Below, in pieces: positions 10,101 through 18,735 of a stretch of 64,000 bases of DNA. The notes below the pieces were generated by a model. It had not been told where the DNA came from and made no database searches. It was given only the letters and a program-made list of their open reading frames with translations. How positions within the stretch are numbered: position 1 is the first letter of the stretch; every line of letters begins with the position of its first letter. The position numbers were made by a program, and so were the translations under genes. Origin of the DNA: a virus. Where the stretch lies: positions 21,558 to 85,557 of the IMG/VR virus record IMGVR_UViG_3300032236_000771; one strand, written 5' to 3'.

Positions 10101-10754
10101 TCCAGAAGGACCAGTGTCGCCCTGAGGCCCCGTAGGACCCAAATCTCCTTGAGGACCAGTAGGTCCAGTATCGCCTTGTGGTCCAGTAGGACCGAGGTCT
10201 CCCTGAGGGCCCGTAGGTCCTTGAGAGCCCGCTTCACCAGCAGGCCCCGTAGGTCCTTCCGAACCGTTCTCGCCAGCAGGACCAGTCGGTCCTGTAGGCC
10301 CAGTGTCGCCTTGAGGACCAAGGCTTCCTTGAGGTCCAGTAGGTCCCTGGTCTCCTCGCTCACCAGCAGGTCCAGTTGGGCCAGTTGGGCCCGCAGGTCC
10401 AGTTGGACCAGTAGGACCAGTCGCACCAGTAGGTAGCGGGATAGTGTTCTGTACCCAACCACCGTCTGCATACGTGTAGATGTAGACGATGGTCGGGTCA
10501 GTAGAGAGAACAAATGCCCACTGCTGTGGCTGAAGTCCGCTAGGGAATCCTGACTCTAGGTCAGACAGCGATGGGTAGGTGCCAGCGAACTGGGCAGGGT
10601 GTCCCTCTGCACCAGTTCGTGGCGACCAGGTAGAGCCATCGTAAACATACACAACTTCGTCATTAGTATTGAAAAAGAGGTCGCCAGTGTGGCCCACCGA
10701 CGGCAGCGTACTGCCAGTCGGTAGACCTACTGGGGTGAGAAATTTTCTAGACAA
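7131..10754 (-). CDS. Giant collagen-like tail fibre with jelly-roll domains
   Basis: The 1207-residue protein starts [14 protein letters not shown] with a fibre N-terminal domain including [19 protein letters not shown]. Four or five Gly-x-y collagen blocks follow, rich in GPTGPTG and GPQG triplets, separated by globular parts: a beta domain at about 216-410, a C1q/BclA-like jelly roll at about 605-765 ([26 protein letters not shown]) and another at about 920-1060 ([25 protein letters not shown]). A C-terminal beta domain ends the protein. This is almost certainly a long trimeric receptor-binding or decoration fibre. The repetitive DNA invites copy-number change. Confidence 0.8.
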   Translation of the reverse strand: MSRKFLTPVGLPTGSTLPSVGHTGDLFFNTNDEVVYVYDGSTWSPRTGAEGHPAQFAGTYPSLSDLESGFPSGLQPQQWAFVLSTDPTIVYIYTYADGGWVQNTIPLPTGATGPTGPTGPAGPTGPTGPAGERGDQGPTGPQGSLGPQGDTGPTGPTGPAGENGSEGPTGPAGEAGSQGPTGPQGDLGPTGPQGDTGPTGPQGDLGPTGPQGDTGPSGSDANTSALLDGTDAFTRLSMAVDSDYRSQQPGQLAWNAQVGTLEFQMLNGNANLQIGQELNQLVKNGAGHTLLNGRAVYVTGSDNDNLVVDHVTDTNDGSAERFLGILTQDILAGELGYVTTYGVVHGLDTSSLVEGQVVFTYDDGQLTTDYPTGVYFGTPIGVCLFQDATAGQVFVYPKFLPTLEELRDLLVDPLTLADGDVIAFDAGLQAWVNVPAGSGPTGPTGATGPAGSNGATGPTGATGATGPAGATGPRGNTGPTGPQGDTGPQGPQGTQGNAGATGATGPTGATGATGATGPQGPTGATGATGPTGAASNVTGPQGPTGPTGPQGTSINLKGSVAAPVNLPGSGNSVNDAYIVQSNSDLYVWNGSTWNNVGQIVGPTGATGAGGALGYYGSFYNTTTQNISSTTTAYLVDINNTYEANGVANDAAGRLTFQHAGTYSVTISVQLVNTSSSIANANLWLRKNGTDMPYSGSQLTVPNSHGGINGQMLETVNFVFTVAANDYIEFWWQAESTSLSIETIAAGTTPTTPATPGVIVTATQVMYTQLGPTGATGPTGSTGSQGPTGPTGPTGATGAASTVTGPTGPTGAQGPTGPTGPQGAQGSQGIQGTAGNNGATGPTGATGPTGPTGPTGPTGATGAASTVTGPTGATGLTGATGPTGPTGPTGPQGVPGNNGGTGPTGATGPTGPTGPTGPSANISATNTVTQGKLTGDQTVTNGSDLVIPFVADFDPNSWWNASTKKFTPLYAGYYEVTLQAWWAVASVTNNQNNIQLRKNGSTFAIDQTQTLSGNAYSQNVTKLVYLNGSTDYVDFTAYTGNPTSQTLQYGGSSSQGTYFSAALMTTGTGPTGPTGAASTVTGPTGPTGPAVTGPTGPTGPTGADAPTVTSINAQTSSYTLVLSDKNVLVQMNVASANNLTVPPNSSVAFAIGTTLTVLQYGAGQTTIVAGSGVTVNGTPGLKLRAQWSLVSLVKIATDTWVVSGDLTA

Positions 10755-10774
10755 AGCTGTGTTCCTTTAGGTTA

Positions 10775-12547
10775 TTAGCCTACGATTACGACTCGGTAAG
10801 TGTTGGAAGATACGTTGCTTGATGCCCAAGTAATGGTAACAGTATTTACGTCAGTCATCACTACATCGGCCTCAACAAGAGCACCACTGCTAACTTCACG
10901 CATCTGGACAGTAACGTCCTGGGTGCCGAAGTTGTGGGTAACAGTCCAGGTAACCTGGCCACCCGATGCAGTCAGTAAGCCGTTAGCAGCAGCATACTTG
11001 CGAACGCCGTAGCCGTTGGTGGTGTCTAGAGCAACGCCACCGCTTCCTACGGTAATACCAGTTCCACCAATAACGTAGATTCCGCCATCGGTGTCAAGAC
11101 CACCAGTAGAGCTGAGGTTGGCTTTTAGACCAGAGCCCGATACTGAAAGGCTGTCGCCATCAAGGTCAACCGAGATGGTGTTACCAGTGATGTCGATTCC
11201 GTTGCCAGAAGAGTACTCACCAGCAGCCGAGAACTGAGTCCAGACGACACCTCCAGGTGGAAACATTGTAGTAATGTTAGTAACAATAAAGCCTCGAGCA
11301 GCGTTAGTGCCTTGCTCTACGAATACATAGTCGCCCTTTTCTGGGGTCAACTGGTCCGCAGCACGGGACAGGGTGGTGGTGGCTAGGTCGTAGACATAGA
11401 TACCGTTCTGAGTTATGTCAGCCTGGTCCTTAAGCAGAACACGGGCACCATCCTCAAGAGTTCCTAAGTCCACAGTGGTGACGTTAGTAAGGTCTGGAAC
11501 ATCTGCAGTAGAGGCAACAACTACAGACTCCTTGACGTTCAGTCCAGAAGCAACTGAGTCAACGTATGCCTTGGTAGCAGCGTCCTGTGCACTTGATGGG
11601 TCAAGGAGGTTGACGATGCGGTGTGCAGACTGAGCATCAAGGTCATCGCCAAGAGCGGTGTTGGTCAGAGTCTTGCTGTCGAAGGTCTGGCTAGTACCAA
11701 CAGTTGCAATCTCACGCTCTGGGTGAGCCGAGGTTGCGTCGTTACCCCAGTGGATGTATGCCTTACCAGTGTGGCCACCGCCAGCGTCGTTACCTGGGTA
11801 AAGAACGATGTCGTTAGTTGCACGTAGCGATAGGTCATCTGCAGCAATAAGGTGAGCGGTACCAATACCCGAAACATCGATGGTAAGGCCCTCGAAGGTA
11901 CCGTTACGGAACGAGGTGGTTCCAGTTACGATTGCACCGTCGATGGTCTTGTTGCTGAGGGTCTGGGTAGCGTCGGTAATAACAACGTTCTCACCGAGGT
12001 CTAGTTCGCCAGTAGTAACACTGAGGTTTGAACCAACCGAAGTGATGTAGTTAGGTGCTAGACCAGAGATTGCAGACGAGATTCGGTCTGAAACAGTGTT
12101 GCCAGCGGTGCCGTCTACGGTGCTGTCACCAATCAGGCTGTTGACGAAGGTCTCGGTAGCGTAGCCAGAAAGGGCGGCAGAAGTGATGTAGCCCTGGCCA
12201 GTAACGAAGGTCTCGGTTGCGTAACCTGAAAGAGCGGTTGAAATGTCGCCAGTAGTAGCAAAACCATCACCAGTAAGGGTCGACTCAATAGTGCTGTAGT
12301 TAAGCGACAGTTCGCCAGTAGAGACGTTAAAGTCGCTAGTGGTCGAAGTGATGTAGCCACCGCCAGCCTCAGAGGTGATGTAGTCGAGCCACTGAGTGCC
12401 GCTCCACTGACGGAGGTTGCCTGCGTTAGTGTCAAAGTAAATCTGACCAGTAACAGGTGAAGATGGGGCAGTTGACAAACTCTGAATGGCTGCGTTAAGC
12501 AGTTCATTCTTATTTAGGTCAATGCCTGTTAGAAATTGTCTTGACAT
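10775..12547 (-). CDS. Tail fibre/baseplate-attached structural protein
   Basis: The 590-residue product starts MSRQFLTGIDLNKNELLNA, sharing the MSR(K/Q)FLT opening with the giant fibre downstream. This suggests a common attachment peptide. It has FDTNAGNLRQWSGTQW, repeated YATETFV-type units at about 105-135, and the fibre block GLNVKESVVVASTADVPDL followed by GARVLLKDQADITQNGIYVY. It ends with a small beta domain (WTVTHNFGTQDVTVQMRE). This is a typical non-enzymatic fibre architecture. It probably links other fibres to the tail or head. Confidence 0.7.
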   Translation of the reverse strand: MSRQFLTGIDLNKNELLNAAIQSLSTAPSSPVTGQIYFDTNAGNLRQWSGTQWLDYITSEAGGGYITSTTSDFNVSTGELSLNYSTIESTLTGDGFATTGDISTALSGYATETFVTGQGYITSAALSGYATETFVNSLIGDSTVDGTAGNTVSDRISSAISGLAPNYITSVGSNLSVTTGELDLGENVVITDATQTLSNKTIDGAIVTGTTSFRNGTFEGLTIDVSGIGTAHLIAADDLSLRATNDIVLYPGNDAGGGHTGKAYIHWGNDATSAHPEREIATVGTSQTFDSKTLTNTALGDDLDAQSAHRIVNLLDPSSAQDAATKAYVDSVASGLNVKESVVVASTADVPDLTNVTTVDLGTLEDGARVLLKDQADITQNGIYVYDLATTTLSRAADQLTPEKGDYVFVEQGTNAARGFIVTNITTMFPPGGVVWTQFSAAGEYSSGNGIDITGNTISVDLDGDSLSVSGSGLKANLSSTGGLDTDGGIYVIGGTGITVGSGGVALDTTNGYGVRKYAAANGLLTASGGQVTWTVTHNFGTQDVTVQMREVSSGALVEADVVMTDVNTVTITWASSNVSSNTYRVVIVG

Positions 12548-12555
12548 TTATTTCC

Positions 12556-13002
12556 TTAAGAAAGAATTGCAGTTCCAGAGATTGCCGCTGAAAATGCGAT
12601 GGTTAAAGTGGTGTTGTCGGTGTGTGTTATCGTGCCCTCAACCATGCGGTTTGAACTATCAAACGCCGTAACGTTCGGATAGAACCGTAGGTTGTGGGTA
12701 ATGACCCAGTTATTGGAAGTTGCTGATTGCGTATGTCTGTACGCAACTTTGGTTGGCAGCAAAGGGTCTGCCGACGCTCCTGGACCCGTAGGACCAGTAA
12801 CTCCTTGAGGTCCTGTAGGACCAGTTGGTCCCGCAGGACCAGTAGGGCCAGTCGCCCCTCGTGCACCCCTTTGACCAGGAACACCGGGCAGTAGAGTGGT
12901 GTCAATTGCTGGATAGCCTGGGCTATTGGGAACAAATGTTCCAGCATCTAGTAACGCCACATCTACTGGCGGCATTTTCGGAGCAGTAGGGTTAATTGGC
13001 AT
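12556..13002 (-). CDS. Short collagen-like fibre protein with C-terminal beta domain
   Basis: The 148-residue protein has a Pro-rich N terminus (about 1-45), a single collagen block (about 45-78, GPTG triplets), and a C-terminal domain with NNWVITHNLRFYPNVTAFDS that also occurs at the ends of other phage fibres. The start overlaps the upstream stop by one base. It is probably a short trimeric fibre or spike. Confidence 0.65.
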   Translation of the reverse strand: MPINPTAPKMPPVDVALLDAGTFVPNSPGYPAIDTTLLPGVPGQRGARGATGPTGPAGPTGPTGPQGVTGPTGPGASADPLLPTKVAYRHTQSATSNNWVITHNLRFYPNVTAFDSSNRMVEGTITHTDNTTLTIAFSAAISGTAILS

Positions 13003-14318
13003 TACAAGACCACACTGCTGACTGGGTCTGTAAAGAAGTTGCCACCTTGTACTTCGTCTGGAAGAATAGTTCCGCTATTAGGGTCAGTGTGATTAGGGTC
13101 AACCAACTGTAGCGACCAGTAAGTCCGACTTGGCAGACGCAAGGTCTGGTCCGCAGTCAAGGACAGCGTGGCGGTGTAGGTTCTGTCTGCGTTGAGCAGA
13201 GCAGTTGCGGTTAGCCCAGTCAATGCCAATGGCGTTGTGTGGGTAGTGGTTACAGTGAAGTTATTGGCGTCTACGACTGCGGTTACAACCCATGTTTGAT
13301 TTAATTCAGTGTTTACGCCAATAACGTTTATGGAATCACCCACGGCAAAAGTATTGCCCGCAGCGGTGATTTGAGCAGTAGTGCTTCCAGATGCCCTAGT
13401 GACGGCAGTGACTGCAAAGCTATTTAGGTCAACTACTTCTAGCCCGAACTCTTGCACTATCAGTACGCTTCCACGCTGAGGCAGCACATTAGCCACAAAT
13501 GAGCATGAAAGGTCATACTGACCAGTAAAAGTAAGGGTAGTGCTGAAAGCACGGCCTTGATACGCCGTTAGCTCACCAGCATCGGTAGGCCATACGGCAG
13601 GCTTGTCGCCGTAGGTAGGCAACTCGTCGCGAACACGCTGTGGGTATGAGCGGTCATCGACTTCTTGAGGCTTGTACACAGGAACGTAACGGTTGGTAGC
13701 CTTCGATACTCGACGCAACGTAAACACGTCAATCTTGTACATACCTAGGCCAAGTTGAACACAAAGTTCCTTATACTGAGCCTGACGCTCAGCAATTTGC
13801 TGGTTCAACTGGCGGTAACGCTCAGATCGCGGAATGCTGACGCCATCTGGTGCGGCAATGTCGATGTCAAAGGCAGCATCGGTTGCTAGGGTATACAAAG
13901 CCAAAGTAGTGGCATAAATAGCCACTGGGTATTCCTCAATAGGAGGCAATGTTGCTACGGTCACTTTACGGCCCAGAGAGTCTACGTGATTAGCAGTGTG
14001 CTGAAGAACAGCGTCAGTTACAAGCGACGATAGCTCAGCGGCGGTGAAGTAGCGGTAGTAGTTGCCACTTACAGTAACCTCAACACCGTCGTCTAAGACG
14101 GTGTCAGTTACGAGAATGCCCGTAGATTCCTCAACGGAGGACTGAGAGGTAATGTCGGTGCCGTCAGCAAAGACGTAAACGCTTGAAGCGTCTAGGGGAG
14201 AGTAGTGGAGTTGGAAACGGTTTGTCGTTCCATCGGCAACGAACTGGGTAACAAAAGACTTGCCGAGGTCACCAAGTTCCAGACGAACCCGGTCAACAAG
14301 ACTAGAGATGGTTGCCAA
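13002..14318 (-). CDS. Head-to-tail adaptor-like structural protein with Ig-like insert
   Basis: The 438-residue protein begins MATISSLVDRVRLELGDLGK, the helical start seen in phage adaptor or connector proteins next to capsid genes, then a beta segment (FVADGTTNRFQLHYSPLD). Residues about 295-355 hold an inserted beta module (FAVGDSINVIGVNTELNQTW, VVDANNFTVTTTH) that recurs in the protein at 23085-23759. It is the first gene after the strong terminator that follows the capsid group, so it may have its own promoter. A connector role is inferred from position and N-terminal similarity. Confidence 0.55.
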   Translation of the reverse strand: MATISSLVDRVRLELGDLGKSFVTQFVADGTTNRFQLHYSPLDASSVYVFADGTDITSQSSVEESTGILVTDTVLDDGVEVTVSGNYYRYFTAAELSSLVTDAVLQHTANHVDSLGRKVTVATLPPIEEYPVAIYATTLALYTLATDAAFDIDIAAPDGVSIPRSERYRQLNQQIAERQAQYKELCVQLGLGMYKIDVFTLRRVSKATNRYVPVYKPQEVDDRSYPQRVRDELPTYGDKPAVWPTDAGELTAYQGRAFSTTLTFTGQYDLSCSFVANVLPQRGSVLIVQEFGLEVVDLNSFAVTAVTRASGSTTAQITAAGNTFAVGDSINVIGVNTELNQTWVVTAVVDANNFTVTTTHTTPLALTGLTATALLNADRTYTATLSLTADQTLRLPSRTYWSLQLVDPNHTDPNSGTILPDEVQGGNFFTDPVSSVVL

Positions 14319-14376
14319 TTTTCCTCCGAAAATCTTCTGTATTTATGTTCCCCTAAACAGGGCAAAAATACTGCGT

Positions 14377-14425
14377 AAAAAAAGTCCACCCTGCTGGGAG
14401 GAGGGCGGGTACCAGCAGGGTGGAC
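14377..14425 (-). terminator. Strong intrinsic terminator after the capsid group
   Basis: A perfect 14-bp stem (14384-14397 with 14412-14425) encloses a 14-nt loop. On the minus strand it is followed by seven T residues. It lies just past the gene at 14440-14811 and would end or attenuate transcription of the head genes before the adaptor and fibre genes. Confidence 0.85.
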
Positions 14426-14439
14426 AGTTTAAGAGGCTA

Positions 14440-14811
14440 CTAACCTACTGAGGAAATGTAACCAAGCTGGTCGAGATACACGGCAAGCGAACGAGGAACT
14501 CGGTACTTGACGCCCATCTTGAATGTGTAGTGATTGCCTACACCAAAAGTCATGTCTTCGATGTCGTGTGAAGTTCGGATAATGACAGTGTCGTTATTTA
14601 CCGAAACTCCGACTGATTCAACCTCGTCGATAAGCAGTGGCTCATCTGGCTTCTTTGGGTCGAAAACATCGTTCTGAAGACTCTCTGCTTCAGCCTGACG
14701 GCTGAGAGAAATCTCGTCTGCACGGTCCTGAAGGGCCTTTGCATTTGCCTTAGCAGCCTGTTCTGCTGCACGGCCTGTTGCGTCCATTGGACTAGTTGAG
14801 GATTTTACCAC
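14440..14811 (-). CDS. Hypothetical protein downstream of the major capsid protein
   Basis: The product is 123 residues if translation starts at the GTG at 14811, which has AGGAG ten bases upstream (14822-14826). Longer starts run back into the capsid gene and cross a hairpin, so I rejected them. Residues about 10-45 are an Ala/Gln/Arg-rich helix; the rest is beta-rich (VSVNNDTVIIRTSHD, YTFKMGVKYRVPRSLAVYL). Its position suggests a head-associated protein such as a decoration or completion factor. No family recognised. Confidence 0.6.
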   Translation of the reverse strand: MVKSSTSPMDATGRAAEQAAKANAKALQDRADEISLSRQAEAESLQNDVFDPKKPDEPLLIDEVESVGVSVNNDTVIIRTSHDIEDMTFGVGNHYTFKMGVKYRVPRSLAVYLDQLGYISSVG

Positions 14812-14852
14812 GTTGATTATTCTCCTAATGTGATTTGGTTTTAGTGTAAGGG

Positions 14853-14870
14853 ACGGGGCCGAAGCCCCGC
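14853..14870 (-). other. UUCG-capped stem-loop after the capsid gene
   Basis: Between the capsid stop and the next gene the minus strand reads CGGGGC-TTCG-GCCCCG, a six-pair GC stem with a UUCG tetraloop and extra G/C flanks. There is no T run after it. It probably stabilises the capsid message or partly terminates, which would favour capsid over downstream expression. Confidence 0.5.
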
Positions 14871-14890
14871 CCCCTGCACAAAGGTGGCTA

Positions 14891-16018
14891 CTAGTTGGTG
14901 TAAACCTTGTTGATAGCCTGGTCGGTGATGATACCGAGACCCCAGATTGAGTACCATGCGAGTGCGTGTTCACGACCGAAGTCCAGAACACCACCGTCAC
15001 GGAGCTCAACAGGGAGCGAGATTGCGTGACCAAATGCGTTGTCACCAATCATGATTGACTCGTAAACGTCAGCTGCGTTACCAGTTGCGTTGGTCAAGTA
15101 ACCCGAAGCCTCTGAAGGGTTTTCTGGGTTACCACCCTGACCGCGGCCAGTGTTAGCAAGTACTGGCACAGAAGTCTGTGAACCAGGAGTGCCTACCAGC
15201 GACGAGGTGGTGTAGCCCGACTGCGATGCAGCAAGCTTCTTAACCTGAGTGGTCTCGATGAAGACGACGTCGTAAAGACGACCAATCTCACCAAGCATGA
15301 AGTTACCTGGAGCAGCGTACTTGGTGACTTCGATGAACTCTGGGTTCGAGCGAAGGTCACGGCTCTGCTTAGGGTGGATGAACTGGACGTAGGTCTCACC
15401 AATGCGAGGGATGTTCTTGCCAGCAAGAACCAGTGCCGAGTCCTTGATTGCACCGGTGGTCAACTTGTAGTTACCATCGAGGTCAGCAATCGCGGTACCA
15501 ACGGTACCCTCGTCATAGTTGGTGAAGGCACCACCCGAGATGCCCGAACGGTCGTAACCGAACGAAGCCGAGGTAGCAGCCGAGAGGGTGTCACGAGCCT
15601 GTACGTCGAGGTACTGGGCCATGTGACGACCGAGCAGACGCGAAGCCGATGCCATGATGTCATCGAACGATGCGTTGAGGAGCAACTCCGACACAGCAAC
15701 TGCGTAACCGTGCTCAGCAACGGTGATAGCAATCTGCTCTGCAGTAAGTGCGTTGGTGGTCATACGGACACCTTCGGTCAGTGGAGTTGGGTCCACTGCG
15801 AAGTTCTTGTAACGCAGGAAGTTCACACGGAGACCTGGTGCAACACCAAGCTCAGTCTTCTTTACTGCGAACTGCTCAAAGCGAAGAATAGGCATCGCCT
15901 GGAACAGGATTTCCTTCGACCAGATGGTCTGGATTGCTTGCGATAGCTGGCTGTTTGAACCAGAGTACGCAGTAGGAGCCGAGGCAAGCTGGCTCGAACC
16001 AGTAATAGCAGAAGCCAT
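14891..16018 (-). CDS. Major capsid protein, N4-gp56 family (HK97 fold)
   Basis: The 375-residue protein has the family layout: an N-terminal arm, FAVKKTELGVAPGLRVNFLR, PLTEGVRMTTNALTAEQIAI with the following EHGYAVAVSELLLNASFDD, then a spine-like region (LGRHMAQYLDVQARDTLSA) and a C-terminal part with VQFIHPKQSRDLRSNPEF and GRLYDVVFIETT. It would assemble the icosahedral shell around the scaffold encoded just upstream. The length is normal for the family. Codon use is strongly biased to common codons (repeated GGT, AAC, TAC), as expected for an abundant protein. Confidence 0.9.
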   Translation of the reverse strand: MASAITGSSQLASAPTAYSGSNSQLSQAIQTIWSKEILFQAMPILRFEQFAVKKTELGVAPGLRVNFLRYKNFAVDPTPLTEGVRMTTNALTAEQIAITVAEHGYAVAVSELLLNASFDDIMASASRLLGRHMAQYLDVQARDTLSAATSASFGYDRSGISGGAFTNYDEGTVGTAIADLDGNYKLTTGAIKDSALVLAGKNIPRIGETYVQFIHPKQSRDLRSNPEFIEVTKYAAPGNFMLGEIGRLYDVVFIETTQVKKLAASQSGYTTSSLVGTPGSQTSVPVLANTGRGQGGNPENPSEASGYLTNATGNAADVYESIMIGDNAFGHAISLPVELRDGGVLDFGREHALAWYSIWGLGIITDQAINKVYTN

Positions 16019-16051
16019 TATAGGGTTCCTTTCAATTGATTATTTACGGGG

Positions 16052-16822
16052 TTATCCAAAGAGACCCTGACCTCTGTTGTTTCCTGAGCCATTCAAAAGC
16101 TTGGCTCGATTCTTCGCATAGTCTGCCATGGACATATTTGCAATATTGTCCGGGGTGTACGATAGTGAGTCCGAATTGTTGTCGAGGGGTCCGCTGGCTG
16201 GCATGGTGATACTTGCACCACGTCCAACCACTTCTTTACGAGTCTGTTGCGATACTGCTGCAACCGAATCGAAAATCTTTTGTGAACGGGTCTTAAGGTC
16301 AGCGATGCTGGCCTCAATCTCGTCCTTACTGTTACCAGAAATCAGGTCAATTAGTTCTGGCACAATGTTGTCTCGCTCAGACTCAAGACGAGCCTGACGA
16401 TACTGCTGGAGTTCCTGGAATTCACGCTCACGCTCAAGAAGAGCAAATGCCTTCTCGCGTTCCGCACGTTCCGAGGCTAGCTGAGCCTGGAACTCCTCTT
16501 CCTTGGTCTTGAGAAGCTTCTTGAAACCCATCTCCTCTTCGGCCTTGGCCTTTTTCTCAGCCTCACGCTCAGCCTCACGGGCTGCTCGTTTCTGAGAACG
16601 CTCGGCTTCTCGAGCCTCACGCTCTTCGCGTTCCTTGCGGAGTGCGGATACCTCTTCACGCAACTTCTCTACCTGTGGGTAAAGTTTTGCTTTCTCCTGA
16701 GCACGGGCCTTGGCGATGTCCTCTGCTGTAAATCCAGCAGCGGCATTAGCCTCTGACGCAAATGCTTCAGCAGGAGTTGGTACGGTTTCGGTAGATTCTA
16801 CTACCTCTGCATTATCTGCCAT
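16052..16822 (-). CDS. Capsid scaffolding protein
   Basis: The protein is 256 residues from the ATG at 16822 (MADNAEVVES), preceded by an AAAGAG-like ribosome site; an ATG six codons earlier at 16840 is also possible. Residues about 45-165 are one long charged coiled coil (runs of Glu, Arg, Ala and Lys). The C terminus has a Met/Asn-rich segment (PDNIANMSMADYAKNRAKL). Acidic coiled-coil proteins immediately upstream of the capsid gene are the usual phage scaffolds, which guide shell assembly and are then lost. Confidence 0.8.
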   Translation of the reverse strand: MADNAEVVESTETVPTPAEAFASEANAAAGFTAEDIAKARAQEKAKLYPQVEKLREEVSALRKEREEREAREAERSQKRAAREAEREAEKKAKAEEEMGFKKLLKTKEEEFQAQLASERAEREKAFALLEREREFQELQQYRQARLESERDNIVPELIDLISGNSKDEIEASIADLKTRSQKIFDSVAAVSQQTRKEVVGRGASITMPASGPLDNNSDSLSYTPDNIANMSMADYAKNRAKLLNGSGNNRGQGLFG

Positions 16823-16938
16823 AGTATTTTCTCTTTTCATTCTCGAGGGTCGTTATCCGAATTAATGCCACATGACCTTGTCACTTGTACAAAATAAGTT
16901 CACCTTATTTGTCCAAACTTGTGTTGCTAAAAGCAAGA

Positions 16939-16967
16939 TAGTTAGTAAATTAACTAGTCTTTGTCAA
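16939..16967 (-). promoter_or_regulatory. Weak promoter candidate before scaffold and capsid genes
   Basis: At the 3' end of the portal gene the minus strand has an exact TTGACA (16962-16967) followed after 17 bases by TAACTA. The -35 element is consensus but the -10 element is poor. It would serve the scaffold-capsid transcript from the roughly 110-base intergenic gap. I hold this loosely. Confidence 0.25.
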
Positions 16968-18477
16968 CGGTACGTCGTGATGGAAGTTTGGTCCCATAAG
17001 CCTCAGTTACGAGTTCATTACGGATTGCCATTTCGTCCTGGTCCTCTGCACCCTGACCGTTGGCCTCTTCGTTCTTGGCGTCTGGCCCAATTACGCCATC
17101 GCCTAGAACAGAGCCATCGCCCATCATCATTGGGTCCATTGGAGTAGCGGTGCCATCAGGGCCTGCCATCATGCCAGTGAGGTCCATAATGGACTTCTGG
17201 ATTTGAACCTTGACTAGGTTGAGAGCACCATCAGACTTAGCGTCTTCAATAAGTTCTGAACGAATCTCAAGCAACTTCTCTGCTGGGAACTCTTCGCCAA
17301 GGGCACGGAGAGCACCTTCCTTGGACTCGAGGCCCATAGACATCTTCTGCTGGAGCTCGTTGAGCAGAATCAACTTGTCTAGTGGCAGTGGCTCTGGGAA
17401 ATGAGCGTAAGTAACGTAAGTCAGCGGGTCATTAGGGTCCAACTGAGCAAGTTGGCCTTCGTTGATTGGGCCGTCTTCGTCTGGATTGTAGGAGAGAGTC
17501 TCAGGCTCTTTGACGGCCAAGTTCAGGATAACCAGTTCGTTGATACGCTCTAGTCCACTTCCATACTGAGAAATTTTCTGTGACCAACGGTTCATCAATG
17601 GCTGGTACTGAATCGAAAGTGCTACACCTGAGGTGTTAGAGATGGGCTGAACCTGACCAAGAGCGGTCTCAGGAACACCCATCATCTCATGCATTGAACG
17701 CTTAAGGGTTTCAAGGTAAGTCATAGCACCGTTGAGTCCAGCAGAACCGCCCTCAAGGTTGAATACCTGAGCGTCCTTAGGAAGACCTCCCCAAACCTTC
17801 TTAGCACCCTTTTCAAGGTTAGAAGACTTGGCACCAACGATTACTGTCACAGGGGCAGCGTGGTAGTTGATGATGTCCGCAACGTCAGTAGCGATTTCGT
17901 TGTAAGAACGGTTAATGGTGATGATGTCTTGGGCATCCGACAGTCCCCAAGGCGAACCAGACACTGGGATATTAGGGATGTGGACAACTGGGATAACGCC
18001 CAGTGGATTTGGTCGAGAATCAATCAACTCGTCGTTTACGTATTCTTCGATAATGTCATCGGTAAGAATTTCGGTGTAGGTAAAGACCTGACGAGTTCCC
18101 TCTAGCGAGGTTCCCCAAAAGCGGTACTTCTGCTTGAAACGAAGCAGGCGAGTACGGTCGTGTGGGTGGAACTCGGGGAAGCAAAAGGCTGAGTTCAACG
18201 GAAGGATGCGGACACGTCCCGGGTGGAAACGGCCAATACTGTCCTCCCACGCCTCTTCATAAGCAACCTTTACGAAGCAGTCGCCAGTGATGCCGCCGAG
18301 CTGTGCCATCTCAAGTAGAACGTGCTGCTTGTCGTTATCGATTTCCCAGACTCGCTCAAGACGTGCAGGGACGATAGCCTCGGTTGCCTTAGGAGAACGG
18401 AAGTGGACACCCTTGCCAAAAGTAAAGCGGGCAATGTAGTCAAGGAAGGCACGGTAGTAGTTGACCGAAATCTGCAT
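16954..18477 (-). CDS. Portal protein, main part (reading frame broken near its start)
   Basis: This frame encodes 507 residues from the first ATG, but it is open back to 18519 and the natural N terminus lies in another frame at 18509-18679. Recognisable portal features are FTFGKGVHFRSPKATEAIV, GGITGDCFVKVAYE, IPVVHIPN and the wing/stem region MMGVPETALGQVQPISNTSG, all of the SPP1-gp6/HK97-like portal class. The acidic C terminus (GDGSVLGDGVIGPDAKNEE) is flexible. The portal forms the dodecameric DNA gate and binds terminase. See the frameshift finding: as written the full protein could not be made from one frame. Confidence 0.85.
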   Translation of the reverse strand: MQISVNYYRAFLDYIARFTFGKGVHFRSPKATEAIVPARLERVWEIDNDKQHVLLEMAQLGGITGDCFVKVAYEEAWEDSIGRFHPGRVRILPLNSAFCFPEFHPHDRTRLLRFKQKYRFWGTSLEGTRQVFTYTEILTDDIIEEYVNDELIDSRPNPLGVIPVVHIPNIPVSGSPWGLSDAQDIITINRSYNEIATDVADIINYHAAPVTVIVGAKSSNLEKGAKKVWGGLPKDAQVFNLEGGSAGLNGAMTYLETLKRSMHEMMGVPETALGQVQPISNTSGVALSIQYQPLMNRWSQKISQYGSGLERINELVILNLAVKEPETLSYNPDEDGPINEGQLAQLDPNDPLTYVTYAHFPEPLPLDKLILLNELQQKMSMGLESKEGALRALGEEFPAEKLLEIRSELIEDAKSDGALNLVKVQIQKSIMDLTGMMAGPDGTATPMDPMMMGDGSVLGDGVIGPDAKNEEANGQGAEDQDEMAIRNELVTEAYGTKLPSRRTVDKD

Positions 18478-18508
18478 CTCGCCTGACTCACGCTTGTAGC
18501 CCCAATGC

Positions 18509-18679
18509 TCAATGGTGCCCTAAGTACATAGCCCAGTTCAAACTATAACGGTTTAAACGTGGTCCGTGTACTTCGAACTCCTCATCGGCTAGTTCTACTA
18601 GACCCAGTGGAGAAATAGAGATAGTTAAATCGCTACTCGCTGCACGGTACGATGGTGGGGAGAAATCGAGGAAGGACAT
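18509..18679 (-). CDS. N-terminal portion of the portal gene in a shifted frame
   Basis: An ATG at 18679 has a near-perfect ribosome site (AGGAGG, nine bases away) and opens a 56-codon frame beginning MSFLDFSPPSYRA and ending FNRYSLNWAMYLGHH, then TGA (18509-18511). Portals of this type continue with W-x-Y-(K/R)-R-E-x-G-E, and exactly that (HWGYKRESGEMQISV) follows in the neighbouring frame. So these codons are the start of the portal gene. Restoring the frame needs removal of one base or of a seven-base unit between two CATTG copies. Confidence 0.7.
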   Translation of the reverse strand: MSFLDFSPPSYRAASSDLTISISPLGLVELADEEFEVHGPRLNRYSLNWAMYLGHH

Positions 18680-18735
18680 CAGGCATCACCTCCTAGAGTT
18701 TCGGCGGAATTCCGCATTGGCATGTAAACCTTGCC
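18677..18735 (-). other. Possible gene-tail remnant between HNH and portal genes
   Basis: Directly after the HNH stop, and in the same frame, 18 sense codons read GKVYMPMRNSAETLGGDA and end in a TGA that overlaps the portal ATG (TGATG). The stop context and coupling look like the end of a real gene that once preceded the portal. A 14-codon mini-gene starting at the ATG at 18723 is the alternative. There is no ribosome site for it. Confidence 0.3.

Noticed and set aside
14812-15048. Extended N terminus of the gene after the capsid
   Set aside because: It would overlap the capsid gene and cross the UUCG hairpin; the GTG at 14811 has a proper ribosome site.
18509-18514. Programmed +1 frameshift in the portal gene
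   Set aside because: CAT-TGA is not a slippery site of the known release-factor type, and no stimulator is evident; an insertion or sequence error explains the data better.
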